A DNA stretch of 64,000 bases from Actinoplanes sp. NBC_00393 (GTDB lineage: Bacteria > Actinomycetota > Actinomycetes > Mycobacteriales > Micromonosporaceae), in NCBI RefSeq assembly GCF_036053395.1, contig NZ_CP107942.1:8264501-8328500 (forward strand), in the 5' to 3' direction. Within the stretch, counting starts at the first letter, position 1, and each line of letters begins with the position of its first letter. The notes under the pieces were generated by a model that did not search any database, was not told where the DNA came from, and worked only from the letters and a program-made list of their open reading frames with translations. Position numbers and translations under genes: made by a program. Shown piece by piece: positions 42,018 to 50,362 of the stretch.

Positions 42018-42967
42018 GATCGTCTCCGGGGTGTGGCCGGCGCGGGGCCGGTGATGACGGTGTTGGGGGCGGCCAGCCCGCCGGGGCGCGGCGGCCGGTA
42101 GGGGTCCGCCGCCGCGGCCAGGGCGGCGGTGGCGGCGTGCCCGTCCAGGGCGCGGGTGGTGACCCCGAGCCCGGACAACGCGCGCACGGTGCCGTCCGCG
42201 CGGCGGCGGGCGGCGTGCTCGCCGCGCTCCCCCGCGCTGGTGCGGGTGACGATCAGGACCTGCCGGCGCAGCGGATCGCGGCGTTCGGCGAGGTCGTCGA
42301 GGAACGTCGCGTGGTCGGCGGCCGCGTCGGCGAGCGCCGGGTGCGGCATCCTGTCCGCCGCTGCCGCCAGGGTTCGGGCGTGCGAGTGCAGGTCGACCGG
42401 CTGCGCCGACACGACGATCTGCGTCGCCGTCGACAACGAGTTGAGCCAGCGGCCGAACGTGTCGACCAGCGCGGCCTGCTCGTCGCCGGTCCGCAGCGCC
42501 AGGTTCACGCTGGTCGCGGCGACCATCGCCGCCCGAGCACCGGTGAGGGCGATCTCACCGTCGTCGCCGATGGCGTCGGCGGGCAGCTTCAGCGGCCCCG
42601 GCAACATCACCTTCGCCTTCGGGGCCTCGACCCAGTCGGGGACCTTCGCGCCGGTGTCAGTGGTCGACAGCGCCCGCGGGGCGCGCGAGTGCCGCACCGC
42701 GGCGAGCAACCAGACATCCAGCGGCAGCCCGTCACGGCGTCCGACGGCGAGCCCGAACACCAGCCCGCCGAGCACGACGCCGCCGCCGACCAGCACCGGA
42801 ATCGGCACGACATCGTGCAAGGCGTTGAAGGCGCCGTAGCCGCAGACCGCGGCGACGGCGAGGATCGCCAGCTGGCGAAACGTCAAGCCGTAGGCGACTT
42901 TGTCGGCGGCGTCGACGTCGGCGGGCATCCGGGCCCGCACGATCTCCGGATTGTGGCGGTCGTTCAT
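42014..42967 (-). CDS. PrgI-family T4SS membrane protein
   Basis: 317 residues; ATG 42967 overlaps the upstream stop (ATGA). R-A-R-M-P-A-D-V-D-A-A-D-K-V-A-Y-G-L-T-F-R-Q-L opens the protein, a PrgI hallmark, and is followed by two TM helices (about 28-68). The rest is a cytoplasmic domain with a predicted alpha/beta region and a Pro-rich tail. PrgI-like proteins take the VirB3 position and bind the VirB4 ATPase, its downstream neighbour here. Confidence 0.85.
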   Translation of the reverse strand: MNDRHNPEIVRARMPADVDAADKVAYGLTFRQLAILAVAAVCGYGAFNALHDVVPIPVLVGGGVVLGGLVFGLAVGRRDGLPLDVWLLAAVRHSRAPRALSTTDTGAKVPDWVEAPKAKVMLPGPLKLPADAIGDDGEIALTGARAAMVAATSVNLALRTGDEQAALVDTFGRWLNSLSTATQIVVSAQPVDLHSHARTLAAAADRMPHPALADAAADHATFLDDLAERRDPLRRQVLIVTRTSAGERGEHAARRRADGTVRALSGLGVTTRALDGHAATAALAAAADPYRPPRPGGLAAPNTVITGPAPATPRRRS

Positions 42968-43878
42968 CGGAACACCCTTCCGACCCCGGGCAGGGCCCGG
43001 CTGATCTGCTGCACGAGCACGACCCGCACGACCATGCCGAGGAAGTTGTTGCCGCGGCCGCCCTCGGTGGCGTACCGGCGGACCAGGCCCGGCACCCGCA
43101 CGCAGGTCCAGAGCAGGACCATGACGACGAACAGGTTGAACACGCTGCCGGGCTCGACCGGCAGGCCGAGCAGCGGCATCATCGCGGCCGGGTCCAGCAG
43201 CATCCACTGGGCGGCGAAGAGCACGAAGCCCTGCAGGATCGGGACCGCGAGGACCCCTGCGAAGGAACGCCACCACAGCCGGGCGACCGGATCGGTCTGC
43301 GGCAGCGCGTGACACGCCAGCGCGATCGGGGCGCCGGCGGTCAGCACCAGCGCGATCGCGAATCGGACGATCGCCGAGCAGCCGGTGGCGGCCATCAGGA
43401 ACAAGATGATCGACACGCAGACCAGGAACAGGATCCCGCCGGTTTCGCCGGCGGTGGTGATGTGGGTGCGCATCGCCTGGAACGCGCCGTCTTGGTCCCA
43501 GTTCTGTTCGGTCAGCGCGCCGGTGAGCGCGTTGGCCAGATCGATCATCTGGCCGGCGATCAGCTGGGAGAAGTGGGCGGCGATGAACCCGACCACGCAG
43601 CGCGGGATCAGGTCCTTGACGGTGTAGCGGGAGCGTTCGTCGCCTTGGTTGGTCATGGTGAGTACCCCGGCGGCGAGGAACACGAGCACGAACACCGTGT
43701 CGACGATCCAGATGGCTCGGCCGGTCAGGGCCTGCACCTGCGGCAACGCGGTGACGTTCGGCGTGATCAGCAGAACGTCGGTGATTACCGCGATCATGGT
43801 GTTGAGGCTGTCCAGCAGTAGCTCGGCGAACCAGTCCAGGATGCCGTCCAGCCAGCCCATCGGGTCGAGCCAGCCCAT
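42964..43878 (-). CDS. TrbL/VirB6-like polytopic channel protein
   Basis: 304 residues with about six or seven hydrophobic helices (near 25-45, 52-72, 88-107, 145-165, 168-188, 203-225, 240-260). N-terminal amphipathic W-L-D-G-I-L-D-W-F helix. Position between pilin-like and PrgI genes, and topology, fit the inner-membrane pore component of the T4SS. Confidence 0.82.
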   Translation of the reverse strand: MGWLDPMGWLDGILDWFAELLLDSLNTMIAVITDVLLITPNVTALPQVQALTGRAIWIVDTVFVLVFLAAGVLTMTNQGDERSRYTVKDLIPRCVVGFIAAHFSQLIAGQMIDLANALTGALTEQNWDQDGAFQAMRTHITTAGETGGILFLVCVSIILFLMAATGCSAIVRFAIALVLTAGAPIALACHALPQTDPVARLWWRSFAGVLAVPILQGFVLFAAQWMLLDPAAMMPLLGLPVEPGSVFNLFVVMVLLWTCVRVPGLVRRYATEGGRGNNFLGMVVRVVLVQQISRALPGVGRVFR

Positions 43879-43880
43879 GA

Positions 43881-44273
43881 TCAGCCCCCGACTATTCCTT
43901 GGACGACCTGCAGCAGGATCGGGGCGAGCACGGCCAGGCCGTAGCCGACCAGCGCGTTACGCAGCGCTCCCTTGGCCTTGTCGACCTGGGCCGGGTCGCC
44001 GCCGGCGGTCGCCCAGTACACCCCGGCGAGGACCGCGAAGAGGGTGGCGACGGCGGCGAGGATGCCCATGATCCAGATCTGCATGTTCGCCACGACCTGC
44101 GGCAGGCTGTTCGCCGCCAGGACCACGGTGCCCGGGTCGGCGTGTGCCGTGGCCGGGGTGAGCAGGATCAGTGCGGCCACACCCGGCGGCGCGACGTGGC
44201 GGACGGCTCGGCGGGCAGTAGAGAGTAGGTGGGTGTTCGGGGCACGCAGACGTGCCCGCGGCGTGCGGGACAT
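43881..44273 (-). CDS. Pilin-like (VirB2/TrbC-type) T4SS protein
   Basis: 130 residues. A basic start precedes a signal-like helix ending A-T-A-H-A before D-P-G, a good signal peptidase site. Two TM helices follow (I-W-I-M-G-I-L-A-A-V-A-T-L and Y-G-L-A-V-L-A-P-I-L-L) joined by a short polar loop with A-T-A-G-G-D-P. This two-helix layout matches VirB2-like pilins. First gene of the T4SS run. Confidence 0.78.
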   Translation of the reverse strand: MSRTPRARLRAPNTHLLSTARRAVRHVAPPGVAALILLTPATAHADPGTVVLAANSLPQVVANMQIWIMGILAAVATLFAVLAGVYWATAGGDPAQVDKAKGALRNALVGYGLAVLAPILLQVVQGIVGG

Positions 44274-44569
44274 GAGTGGTCACCTCCCGCCGCGCACCCA
44301 CCAGCAGGCGGATGCGCGGCGATTGCTCGAAGCGGCAGAAAGGGCCGCCGCCGGGCGTCCGAGGCGAAGGGACGGAGGCGAGGTGAGCCGGGGTGTCTCG
44401 GGAGGAGCTCGTCCTCCCTGTTCGGGTTCGCAAGTGATGAGGTGTCAGCGCATCAAGGGCGCGGCACCCGAGAACGTCCCCAGGCTCACGTCGCACGGCC
44501 CTCGAAGGCTCAGGGCTCGGCGGCGGGCGGAGACCGGGCGACGGTGTTTTCGGTGCCGTGGCGGTTCCG

Positions 44570-44641
44570 CACCCTCAAACCGGGGTTTGTGCGCTGTGGC
44601 GAACACTTGGCTGTCTGACACGGGACTGACAGGTTTCTAAC
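44570..44641 (-). promoter_or_regulatory. Conserved ~72-bp element, copy A, facing T4SS operon
   Basis: Read on the minus strand: GTTAGAAAC, then TGTCAG, a spacer with GTGTCAGAC, and a 37-bp core GTGTTCGCCACAG...GAGGGTG. The core differs from copy B (46356-46392) at one base, and both parts keep identical spacing. It lies about 300 nt upstream of the pilin gene. Likely promoter/operator. Confidence 0.7.
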
Positions 44642-44742
44642 GGCTCTGACAGTGCAGTTCAGGGCCGCTTTTCCTGGCGGCCGGTGGATGGCGTGGCGGC
44701 TGACGCGGGACTGACAGCGGCGAGGTGCAGGGCTGTTGTCAG
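44611..44742. repeat. CTGACA/TGTCAG cluster
   Basis: TGTCTGACA, GACTGACAG, CTCTGACAG, GACTGACAG and TTGTCAGAG occur within about 130 bp, partly overlapping copy A. Confidence 0.6.
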
Positions 44743-45105
44743 AGCCGTGTAAGGCGGCTGCAAGCCCGAAACTGTTGACATCGCGCGCCCGTGTGGTTGC
44801 CGGTACGCGACAGTCGAGGCCGCCACCCCGTTTGGCTGCGGTGAGTTCGACGACTCGTCGCGCGGCTCCAAAACATGCGAGGGGGCGAGGTGGCGTGGCC
44901 GTCTTCGGGGGCCGCCGGGCCGGTTCGCCGGGCGCTCGCACGGACACCGCCGGCCGGCAGGGCGTCGGTGGACGTTAACCGGCCGTGTCGGGTTCTGCCG
45001 CTGCGTCGACGCGGGTGACCGGACCGGACCGGGTGCGTGTGCGCCGCATAAGGAAGCGGGCCCGACGAAGGCGTCGGGCCCGCTGACTGGTGGCGCGAAT
45101 GGTTC

Positions 45106-45960
45106 TCAGGCGGCGATGAGCCGCCGCGGGGTGGCGGCGCGGCCGGCGCGGATCCGGGCGCGCTGCTCGGCGCGCTGTTCCAGCTTCTCGCGCAGGCGCG
45201 GCGAGGTGGCCTCCTCGAGGATGCCGTCGCTGACGGCCTCGGCGATACGGGCGTCGATGCGTTCGACCCGGCGCCGCAGGGTGGCGACGGGCAGGCCGAG
45301 GCGGGCGGCGATCGGCTCGATCGCCCGGCCGCCGAGCCGCAGGTCGATGTAGGGCTGTTCGTCTTCCGCGTCGACGATGCCGAGCTCGACGGCGCGGCGC
45401 ACCAGCAGGTCCGGATGTCCCCACGGCCGTCGCGGGGTTCGCGGGCCGGTGACGTGCTCGAGGATCTCCTCGGGCAGCGGGATCGCTTCGGCGCCGTCGC
45501 GCTGGTGCAGCTCGTGCCCGGCGCGCCAGGCGGCCCGGCACAGCGACGCGTACGGTGCCGGCCGGGCCAGATCGACCCGGTCGCGTAGCGCGGTCAGGAA
45601 GCCGGTCAGGATCTCCGCGTCCAGGTCATAGGCGTCGCCGCCCCAGCCGCGGCGCAGCTGCCCGGCGTAGCGGCGCAGCGACGGCAACGCGAGAGCCGTC
45701 GCGGCGATCACCCAGGCCGGGCCGTCGAGCCGAGCCCGGCGGATCAGCTCGCGCCACACAGCGTCGCGGGCCTCGTACGAGCGTGGGTGCTTGAGCAGCC
45801 AGCGCCGCAGCGCGGGCAGGCTCGGCCTGCCGGCGGGCAGGTCGGTGCCGTCGCGCAACGGCTCCAGGTCGAGCAGCAGCGGCTGCGGGCCGGTGGTCAA
45901 CGCGTGGAAGGCGGCGTCGACGGCGTCCAGCGGCGAGTCGGGCCATTCGGTGGCGGTCAT
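45106..45960 (-). CDS. Helix-turn-helix protein, sigma-region-4-like
   Basis: 284 residues. ATG 45960 is chosen for AGGAG 9 nt upstream; earlier in-frame ATGs (46014, 46041) lack a box. Helical protein with Leu/Arg-rich repeats. Near 225-250, L-R-L-G-G-R-A-I-E-P-I-A-A-R-L-G-L-P-V-A-T-L-R-R-R-V is a helix-turn-helix like sigma region 4 or TrfA-type binders; a strongly basic tail follows. It lies between the two inverted regulatory elements and is a good candidate for the protein binding them. No region 2 is visible, so it is not called a sigma factor. Confidence 0.65.
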   Translation of the reverse strand: MTATEWPDSPLDAVDAAFHALTTGPQPLLLDLEPLRDGTDLPAGRPSLPALRRWLLKHPRSYEARDAVWRELIRRARLDGPAWVIAATALALPSLRRYAGQLRRGWGGDAYDLDAEILTGFLTALRDRVDLARPAPYASLCRAAWRAGHELHQRDGAEAIPLPEEILEHVTGPRTPRRPWGHPDLLVRRAVELGIVDAEDEQPYIDLRLGGRAIEPIAARLGLPVATLRRRVERIDARIAEAVSDGILEEATSPRLREKLEQRAEQRARIRAGRAATPRRLIAA

Positions 45961-46147
45961 GCGAGCGAACTCCTGAGGCTTGAGGCGGTGGGTTTCGCCG
46001 GCGGCCGCGGCCATGAAGGTCACGCCGGCCGCGTACGGCATGCCGCTGATTGCGCCACGAGCGGCTGACACCGTTCCAACACCGCAGGTCAGCCTTCGCG
46101 GACGAGGTGGCTGCAGGGCGAAGCGGCGCCCTCTGCAGGCTCGCCTC

Positions 46148-46396
46148 TGCCTGACGGCCGTCTGACACGGTTCTGACAAACTGGCGTTGACCTGCACTTA
46201 CTCGACGCGGCGTCGTGTCAGTCGTTGGGGTACCAACAGCTAACAAGAATCTGACAGCGGTCTATTCGCGGGTTCGCCGCGTCTGACACATGGCTGACAG
46301 CCCGGCGCGGCTCGGGCGGCGTTAGAAACGTGTCAGACCGCTGACAGACCGGGGAGTGTTCGCCACAGCGCACAAAACCCGGTTTGAGGGTGTCAG
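46148..46396. repeat. TGTCAG/CTGACA cluster in divergent promoter region
   Basis: About ten cores in 250 bp: GTCTGACAC, TTCTGACAA, GTGTCAGTC, ATCTGACAG, GTCTGACAC, GGCTGACAG, GTGTCAGAC, GCTGACAG and GGTGTCAGCG. Mixed orientation. They fill the gap between the HTH gene and the DNA-modification operon (45961-46430). Confidence 0.65.
46321..46392 (+). promoter_or_regulatory. Conserved ~72-bp element, copy B, facing DNA-modification operon
   Basis: GTTAGAAAC (46321-46329), TGTCAGAC, GCTGACAGAC, then the 37-bp core at 46356-46392. Same spacing as copy A in inverse orientation. It ends 38 nt before ATG 46431, so it may hold the operon promoter and leader. Confidence 0.7.
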
Positions 46397-46430
46397 CGCA
46401 TCACGGCGCGGCGCGGAGCCCAGCCACTTC

Positions 46431-47354
46431 ATGAGCGAGCACACGCCGCAGCACCACACCGACCCGTCCACCCCCGCCGACCCGGCCGTACTCGACGCGG
46501 CCCCGACCGACCTGATCGCCGGCGACCCGCCGGTCCCGATCACCGTCTGGCGTACCGCCCGGACCGAAGCCGACGCCGGCCGCAGCATCGGCGCCCGGCT
46601 CGCGGCCCGGCTGATCGCCGCCTACTCGCGGCCCGGGGAGGTCGTCGTCGACCTCACCGACGGCCACTCCCTCACCCAGGCCTGCACGGCCGGTGGCCGC
46701 CTGCACCATCCGGCCTGGTTCACCGACGCGTCCAGCCTGATCATCGGCCCGGCCACCCCAGCACCTTCGGCCGACGACGCCGCCTTCCTCACCGGCGACA
46801 GCGCCGGTGAGGACGAAGAGGAGCTGCCGGAGCTGAGCGCCTGGTTCGGTGACGACCTCACCGACCCGGACCTGCACCCCGCCGGTGCCCCGAACGCGGA
46901 GGTTGCGGCCGACGGTTCGTTGCACGGGGTGATCAGTCTCGTGGTCGCCCGCTGGCCGCTCGACAGCGGCGACGCCGCCAACCGGGTCCGGCTTGCGTGG
47001 CTGCTGACCGCTTGCGCGCAGCTGCTGCGTCCCGGCGGTTGCCTGATCCTGGTCGTCGCCGTCCCGGCCGGCACCCCGCCGATCCCGGAGGACTTCACCC
47101 CGGTCGTGCAGGCCGCCGCCGGGGTCCGGCTCGGTTACCTGCAGCACATCGTCGCCGTCACTGCCGACACCGACGGCGACGCGTTCATCTACCACGTCAC
47201 CGACGAGGAACTGCTCGCCTTGGCCGACGCCACCGGGCAGTGGCAGGCCGCGCACCTGCGGGTGCACGCCGACCTGCTGGTGTTCAGCCAGACCGACCGG
47301 CCGGCGCCGCGCTCGAGCAAGCGCGGCCAGCGGGGCGGTGGTGGCCGTGGCTAA
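46431..47354 (+). CDS. SAM-methyltransferase-fold protein, first gene of DNA-modification operon
   Basis: 307 residues from ATG 46431 (an in-frame GTG at 46356 would add 25 residues encoded by the conserved element). G-E-V-V-V-D-L-T-D-G-H-S-L-T-Q-A resembles motif I of a Rossmann methyltransferase, and L-R-P-G-G-C-L-I-L-V-V-A the later strand. The S-P-P-Y-type catalytic box is absent. The Arg/Gly-rich end overlaps the methyltransferase gene. It may be a degenerate methyltransferase subunit partnering the next protein. Confidence 0.65.
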   Translation: MSEHTPQHHTDPSTPADPAVLDAAPTDLIAGDPPVPITVWRTARTEADAGRSIGARLAARLIAAYSRPGEVVVDLTDGHSLTQACTAGGRLHHPAWFTDASSLIIGPATPAPSADDAAFLTGDSAGEDEEELPELSAWFGDDLTDPDLHPAGAPNAEVAADGSLHGVISLVVARWPLDSGDAANRVRLAWLLTACAQLLRPGGCLILVVAVPAGTPPIPEDFTPVVQAAAGVRLGYLQHIVAVTADTDGDAFIYHVTDEELLALADATGQWQAAHLRVHADLLVFSQTDRPAPRSSKRGQRGGGGRG

Positions 47355-48315
47355 GCACCGTTCACCGCAGGATCCCGGCGCTCAGCCCGACACCGCCAAC
47401 GCTCGTGCGGGCGTCGGCGGGCGGCACCGCGCCTACGACGCCCAGCATCGCGCCATCGGGCCGGACGGCCTGTCGGTGTGGACGACCGCCCAGTCCACTG
47501 GGCCGGTCCAGCGCAAGGGCCGCTACACGGCCGAGTCGGTCAAGCACCCCGCCCGGATGCTGCCGGCGATCGCCGCGCACGCGATCGAGCACTACACCCT
47601 GCCCGGTGATCTGGTGATCGATCCGATGTGCGGGATCGGCACCACCCTGGTCGAAGCGGTGCACGCCGGCCGCGACGCGTTCGGCATCGAGTACGAATCC
47701 CGATGGTCCGACATCGCCGACGCCAACATCAAACACGCCCACACCCAGGGCGCGACAGGCCGGGCCGCGGTCATCCGCGGCGACTCCACGAACATCCTGT
47801 CGCTCGTTCCCTCCGCCCTGACCGGCCAGGCGACGCTGGTGGTGACCAGTCCGCCGTACGGGCCGACCGTGCACGGCCTGGTCGAGCCTGGCGAAGGCGG
47901 CGTCCGCAAGTCCGACAACTCCTACAACGACGGCACCGACAAGGGAAACCTCGCCTACCGCGACCTCACTGGGCTGGCCGACGGCTTCGCGCAGATCCTG
48001 GCCGGCTGCCGGACGCTGCTGCGCCCCGGCGGGGTCGTCGTGGTGACGGCCCGGCCGTGGCGCAAACACGGCCAGCTCGTCGACTTGCCATCCGCGGTGA
48101 TCGGCGCCGGTGTGCGGGCCGGGCTCATCCCGGTCGACCGGTGTGTGGCGCTGCTGGCGGCGGTCCGCGACGACCAGCTGGTCGCCCGGCCCAGCTTCTT
48201 CCAGCTGCAGGCGGTCCGTAAGGCCCGTCGGGCGGGCACGCCGATGCACCTGATCGCGCACGAGGACGTCCTGGTGTTTCAGGCGCCGACTGCCGAGGGC
48301 GGGGTGGTTGCGTGA
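47338..48315 (+). CDS. Site-specific DNA methyltransferase (N4-cytosine/N6-adenine type)
   Basis: 325 residues; GTG 47338, 47341 or 47347 possible, all overlapping the previous gene. Motif order: substrate strand first, then D-P-M-C-G-I-G-T-T-L-V-E-A (SAM-binding motif I) at about 98-110, and T-S-P-P-Y-G-P (catalytic motif IV) at about 170. S-P-P-Y favours N4-cytosine methylation. G-I-E-Y-E-S and L-L-R-P-G-G-V-V-V-V-T are further motifs. No cognate nuclease is seen, so it may be an orphan modifier. Stop overlaps the next GTG. Confidence 0.85.
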   Translation: MVAVAKHRSPQDPGAQPDTANARAGVGGRHRAYDAQHRAIGPDGLSVWTTAQSTGPVQRKGRYTAESVKHPARMLPAIAAHAIEHYTLPGDLVIDPMCGIGTTLVEAVHAGRDAFGIEYESRWSDIADANIKHAHTQGATGRAAVIRGDSTNILSLVPSALTGQATLVVTSPPYGPTVHGLVEPGEGGVRKSDNSYNDGTDKGNLAYRDLTGLADGFAQILAGCRTLLRPGGVVVVTARPWRKHGQLVDLPSAVIGAGVRAGLIPVDRCVALLAAVRDDQLVARPSFFQLQAVRKARRAGTPMHLIAHEDVLVFQAPTAEGGVVA

Positions 48316-48809
48316 CCGCACCCCTCGCCCGTTTTCTCTCGCTCGGTGCCGGCATACAAAGCTCGGCGCTGCTGCTGCTCGCCGTCCAGGGCCGGATCCC
48401 GGCGTTCGACGCCGCGGTCTTTTCAGACACCGGGTGGGAGCCGGCCGCGGTCTACTCCCATCTGCGGCGTCTGGAGGGGCTCGCTGCACCGGCGGGGATC
48501 CCGATCGTGCGGGTCTCGGCCGGCAACATCCGCGACGACGCCCTCGACCCGGCCCACCGGTTCGCGTCCATGCCGCTGTTCACCCTCGGCCCCAACGGCG
48601 AGAAAGGCATGGCCCGACGTCAATGCACTAGCGAGTACAAAATTCGCCCGATCAAATCGGAAGTGCGGCGGCGGCTCGGCTATCCGCACCCGGCTCGCGT
48701 GCCGGCCAGTGTGTTTGCGCAGATGGCGATCGGCATCTCGGTCGATGAGGTTCATCGGGCGCGTGACGCCGACGTCGGGTACATGCGCAACGTCTTCCCG
48801 CTTATCTAA
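48312..48809 (+). pseudogene. PAPS-reductase-like protein, N-terminal part (interrupted gene)
   Basis: GTG 48312 overlaps the methyltransferase stop (GTGA). L-S-L-G-A-G-I-Q-S-S-A-L-L-L replaces the PP-loop, followed by V-F-S-D-T-G-W-E, R-V-S-A-G-N-I-R-D-D, R-R-Q-C-T-S-E-Y-K and M-R-N-V-F-P-L-I, the pattern of phage/plasmid PAPS-reductase-like proteins. After Ile165 (codon ending 48806) the frame enters the inserted element and stops at TAA 48807-48809. The rest lies at 54024-54425. The break also removes the C-L-G-C motif, so this half alone is probably inactive. Confidence 0.85.
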
Positions 48810-48816
48810 CTTGCCT

Positions 48817-48823
48817 GGAGTTC
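48817..48823 (+). repeat. Element end motif GGAGTTC (left end)
   Basis: Terminal motif, matched in inverse orientation at 54005-54011 and at the mercury element (6338-6344). Likely recombinase core or arm site. Confidence 0.5.
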
Positions 48824-48980
48824 CCGCTGGCCCCAACACCGTTTGTCCCACACCGATCGGACGGAGCAGCGCCTTCTCACCCGTTGGGGGAATCGCGATC
48901 ACGGTGACGCTTCTTCAGAATCTGTGAAGGAACACGGCACGGCGTGAAGTCTGTCCGGTCCGGGTGAAGGTCGGTGTGCG

Positions 48981-50051
48981 ATGGCGTTGGCGGTGGTACG
49001 CGACCTGCACGCGCTCAAGGGCCCGCCGTCGGAGTCGCAGGTCGCCGACCTGGAGACCGATGTCGTGGCCGGGTTCGTGCTGGCCCGGGCGGCTGCCGGG
49101 ATCACCGATCGCACGATCGAAGGCAATCTGACCGACCTGGAGCAGATTCGGGCGTGGTTCGGGGCGCCGATCTGGGCGATGCAGCCCAAGGACGCTGATC
49201 GCTTCTTCGGCACGGTGCTCCGGCACGCCGCTGCCACGACGCGGTACGGCAAGGCATCGACGTTGTCGCTGTTCTTCGCCTATCTGGAGCTGCGGCACCG
49301 TGCCGAGATCTATGCGTTGACCGGCGTGGTGCCGCAGTGCCCGATCGACGAGATGAACCGGCCGCGGAACCCGCAGTGCCTGATCCGGATCCCGCCGTCG
49401 GAGCAGGAGATGCAGACGCTGCTGACGGGTTGGCGTGAGGACCTGGCGTCGTGCCGCAAGTACGCGACGGCGGCCCGGAACTTCGCCGTCTGCCGGTTGA
49501 TGACGCAGGTGGGCAGCAGGGTGAAGGAGACGCTTCAGCTCGACGTCTGCGACGTGCGGTGGGACCTCGGGCGGTTCGGCAAGGTGCTGCTGCGGTTCGG
49601 CAAGGGCTCCCGCGGTCGGGGCCCGAAGCAGCGCCTGGTTCCGCTGATCAACGGGGCGCGGGGAACGTTGGAATGGTTCGTCGAGGACGTCTGGGGCCAG
49701 TTCGGTGACGACTGGGACCGGCTGGGAGCGCCGTTGTTTCCGTCGGAGCGTAAGTCGTCGGACGGCGGCTGCTTCCGGTTGACCGCCGAGCAGGTCCGAG
49801 TGGCGCTGGCGGAGGCGGTCGTCCGGCATCTGCCGGCGTGGCAAGGAAGGCTGACCCCGCACGTGCTGCGGCACTACTGCGCCTCGCAGTTGTATCTGTC
49901 CGGGATGGACTTGTGGGCGATCCAGGAGCTTCTGGGTCACACGTGGGCGTTGACGACGATGCGGTACGTGCATGTCGCGCGGACCCACATCGAGGAGTCG
50001 TGGCTGCGCGGTCAGGAACGCGCAGCGCGCCGTTTGGAGGGCGCACGGTGA
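48981..50051 (+). CDS. Tyrosine recombinase, first gene of right recombinase module
   Basis: 356 residues. Catalytic set: Arg180 in V-G-S-R-V-K-E, H-V-L-R-H with His294/Arg297, L-L-G-H with His320, and Tyr329 in T-M-R-Y-V. Core-binding domain about 25-125. Counterpart of the 5003-6196 protein, with the same overlap to the following HTH gene; divergence is clear across the whole length. The ATG follows a 172-nt leader from the element end. Confidence 0.9.
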   Translation: MALAVVRDLHALKGPPSESQVADLETDVVAGFVLARAAAGITDRTIEGNLTDLEQIRAWFGAPIWAMQPKDADRFFGTVLRHAAATTRYGKASTLSLFFAYLELRHRAEIYALTGVVPQCPIDEMNRPRNPQCLIRIPPSEQEMQTLLTGWREDLASCRKYATAARNFAVCRLMTQVGSRVKETLQLDVCDVRWDLGRFGKVLLRFGKGSRGRGPKQRLVPLINGARGTLEWFVEDVWGQFGDDWDRLGAPLFPSERKSSDGGCFRLTAEQVRVALAEAVVRHLPAWQGRLTPHVLRHYCASQLYLSGMDLWAIQELLGHTWALTTMRYVHVARTHIEESWLRGQERAARRLEGAR

Positions 50052-50362
50052 AGTGGAACCTGCGGATGGCGGCCGCGAGCCGAGGAGTGTGGAAGGCCAG
50101 TGAGCTGCGCCGGATGCTGGCGGAACAAGGGCTGGTGATCAGCGCCGGGAAGATGTCCGGGCTGTGGTCCGGCCAGCCGCAGAGCATCCGCCTCGGCGAC
50201 CTGGACATCATCTGCCAGACGCTGGACTGCACGGTGGCCGAGCTGCTCATCGCGGAACCGGTGGCGGCGCCGACCGCAGTGCAGGAGCCGGCTGCCGTTG
50301 CTGCGGCGGGTGGTGGTGTGGTGCCGCGACGGCGGTCCGGTCGTAGTCTGCCACCGGCTTGA
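50048..50362 (+). CDS. Small KWNLR/HTH protein, second gene of right recombinase module
   Basis: 104 residues; GTG overlaps the recombinase stop (GTGA), and its own stop overlaps TTG of the third gene. Starts V-K-W-N-L-R-M-A-A-A; XRE-like helix-turn-helix ends L-D-C-T-V-A-E-L-L. Positions of charged and aromatic residues match the 4671-5006 protein closely, so a conserved module role is likely rather than a chance regulator. Confidence 0.8.
   Translation: MKWNLRMAAASRGVWKASELRRMLAEQGLVISAGKMSGLWSGQPQSIRLGDLDIICQTLDCTVAELLIAEPVAAPTAVQEPAAVAAAGGGVVPRRRSGRSLPPA

Larger units (their letters stand above)
44274..45105. other. 830-bp regulatory gap upstream of T4SS operon
   Basis: No gene with ribosome site and codon bias is seen. 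It holds inverted copy A of the conserved element (44570-44641), further CTGACA/TGTCAG motifs to 44742, and a 53-codon minus-strand frame (44445-44606) beginning M-F-A-T-A-H-K-P-R-F-E-G. GGTGTCAGCGCATCA at 44441-44455 recurs at 46389-46403. Confidence 0.6.

Noticed and set aside
45106..45960. Calling the HTH protein a full sigma factor
   Set aside because: Only a region-4-like helix-turn-helix is visible; no region 2 for core polymerase or -10 binding.
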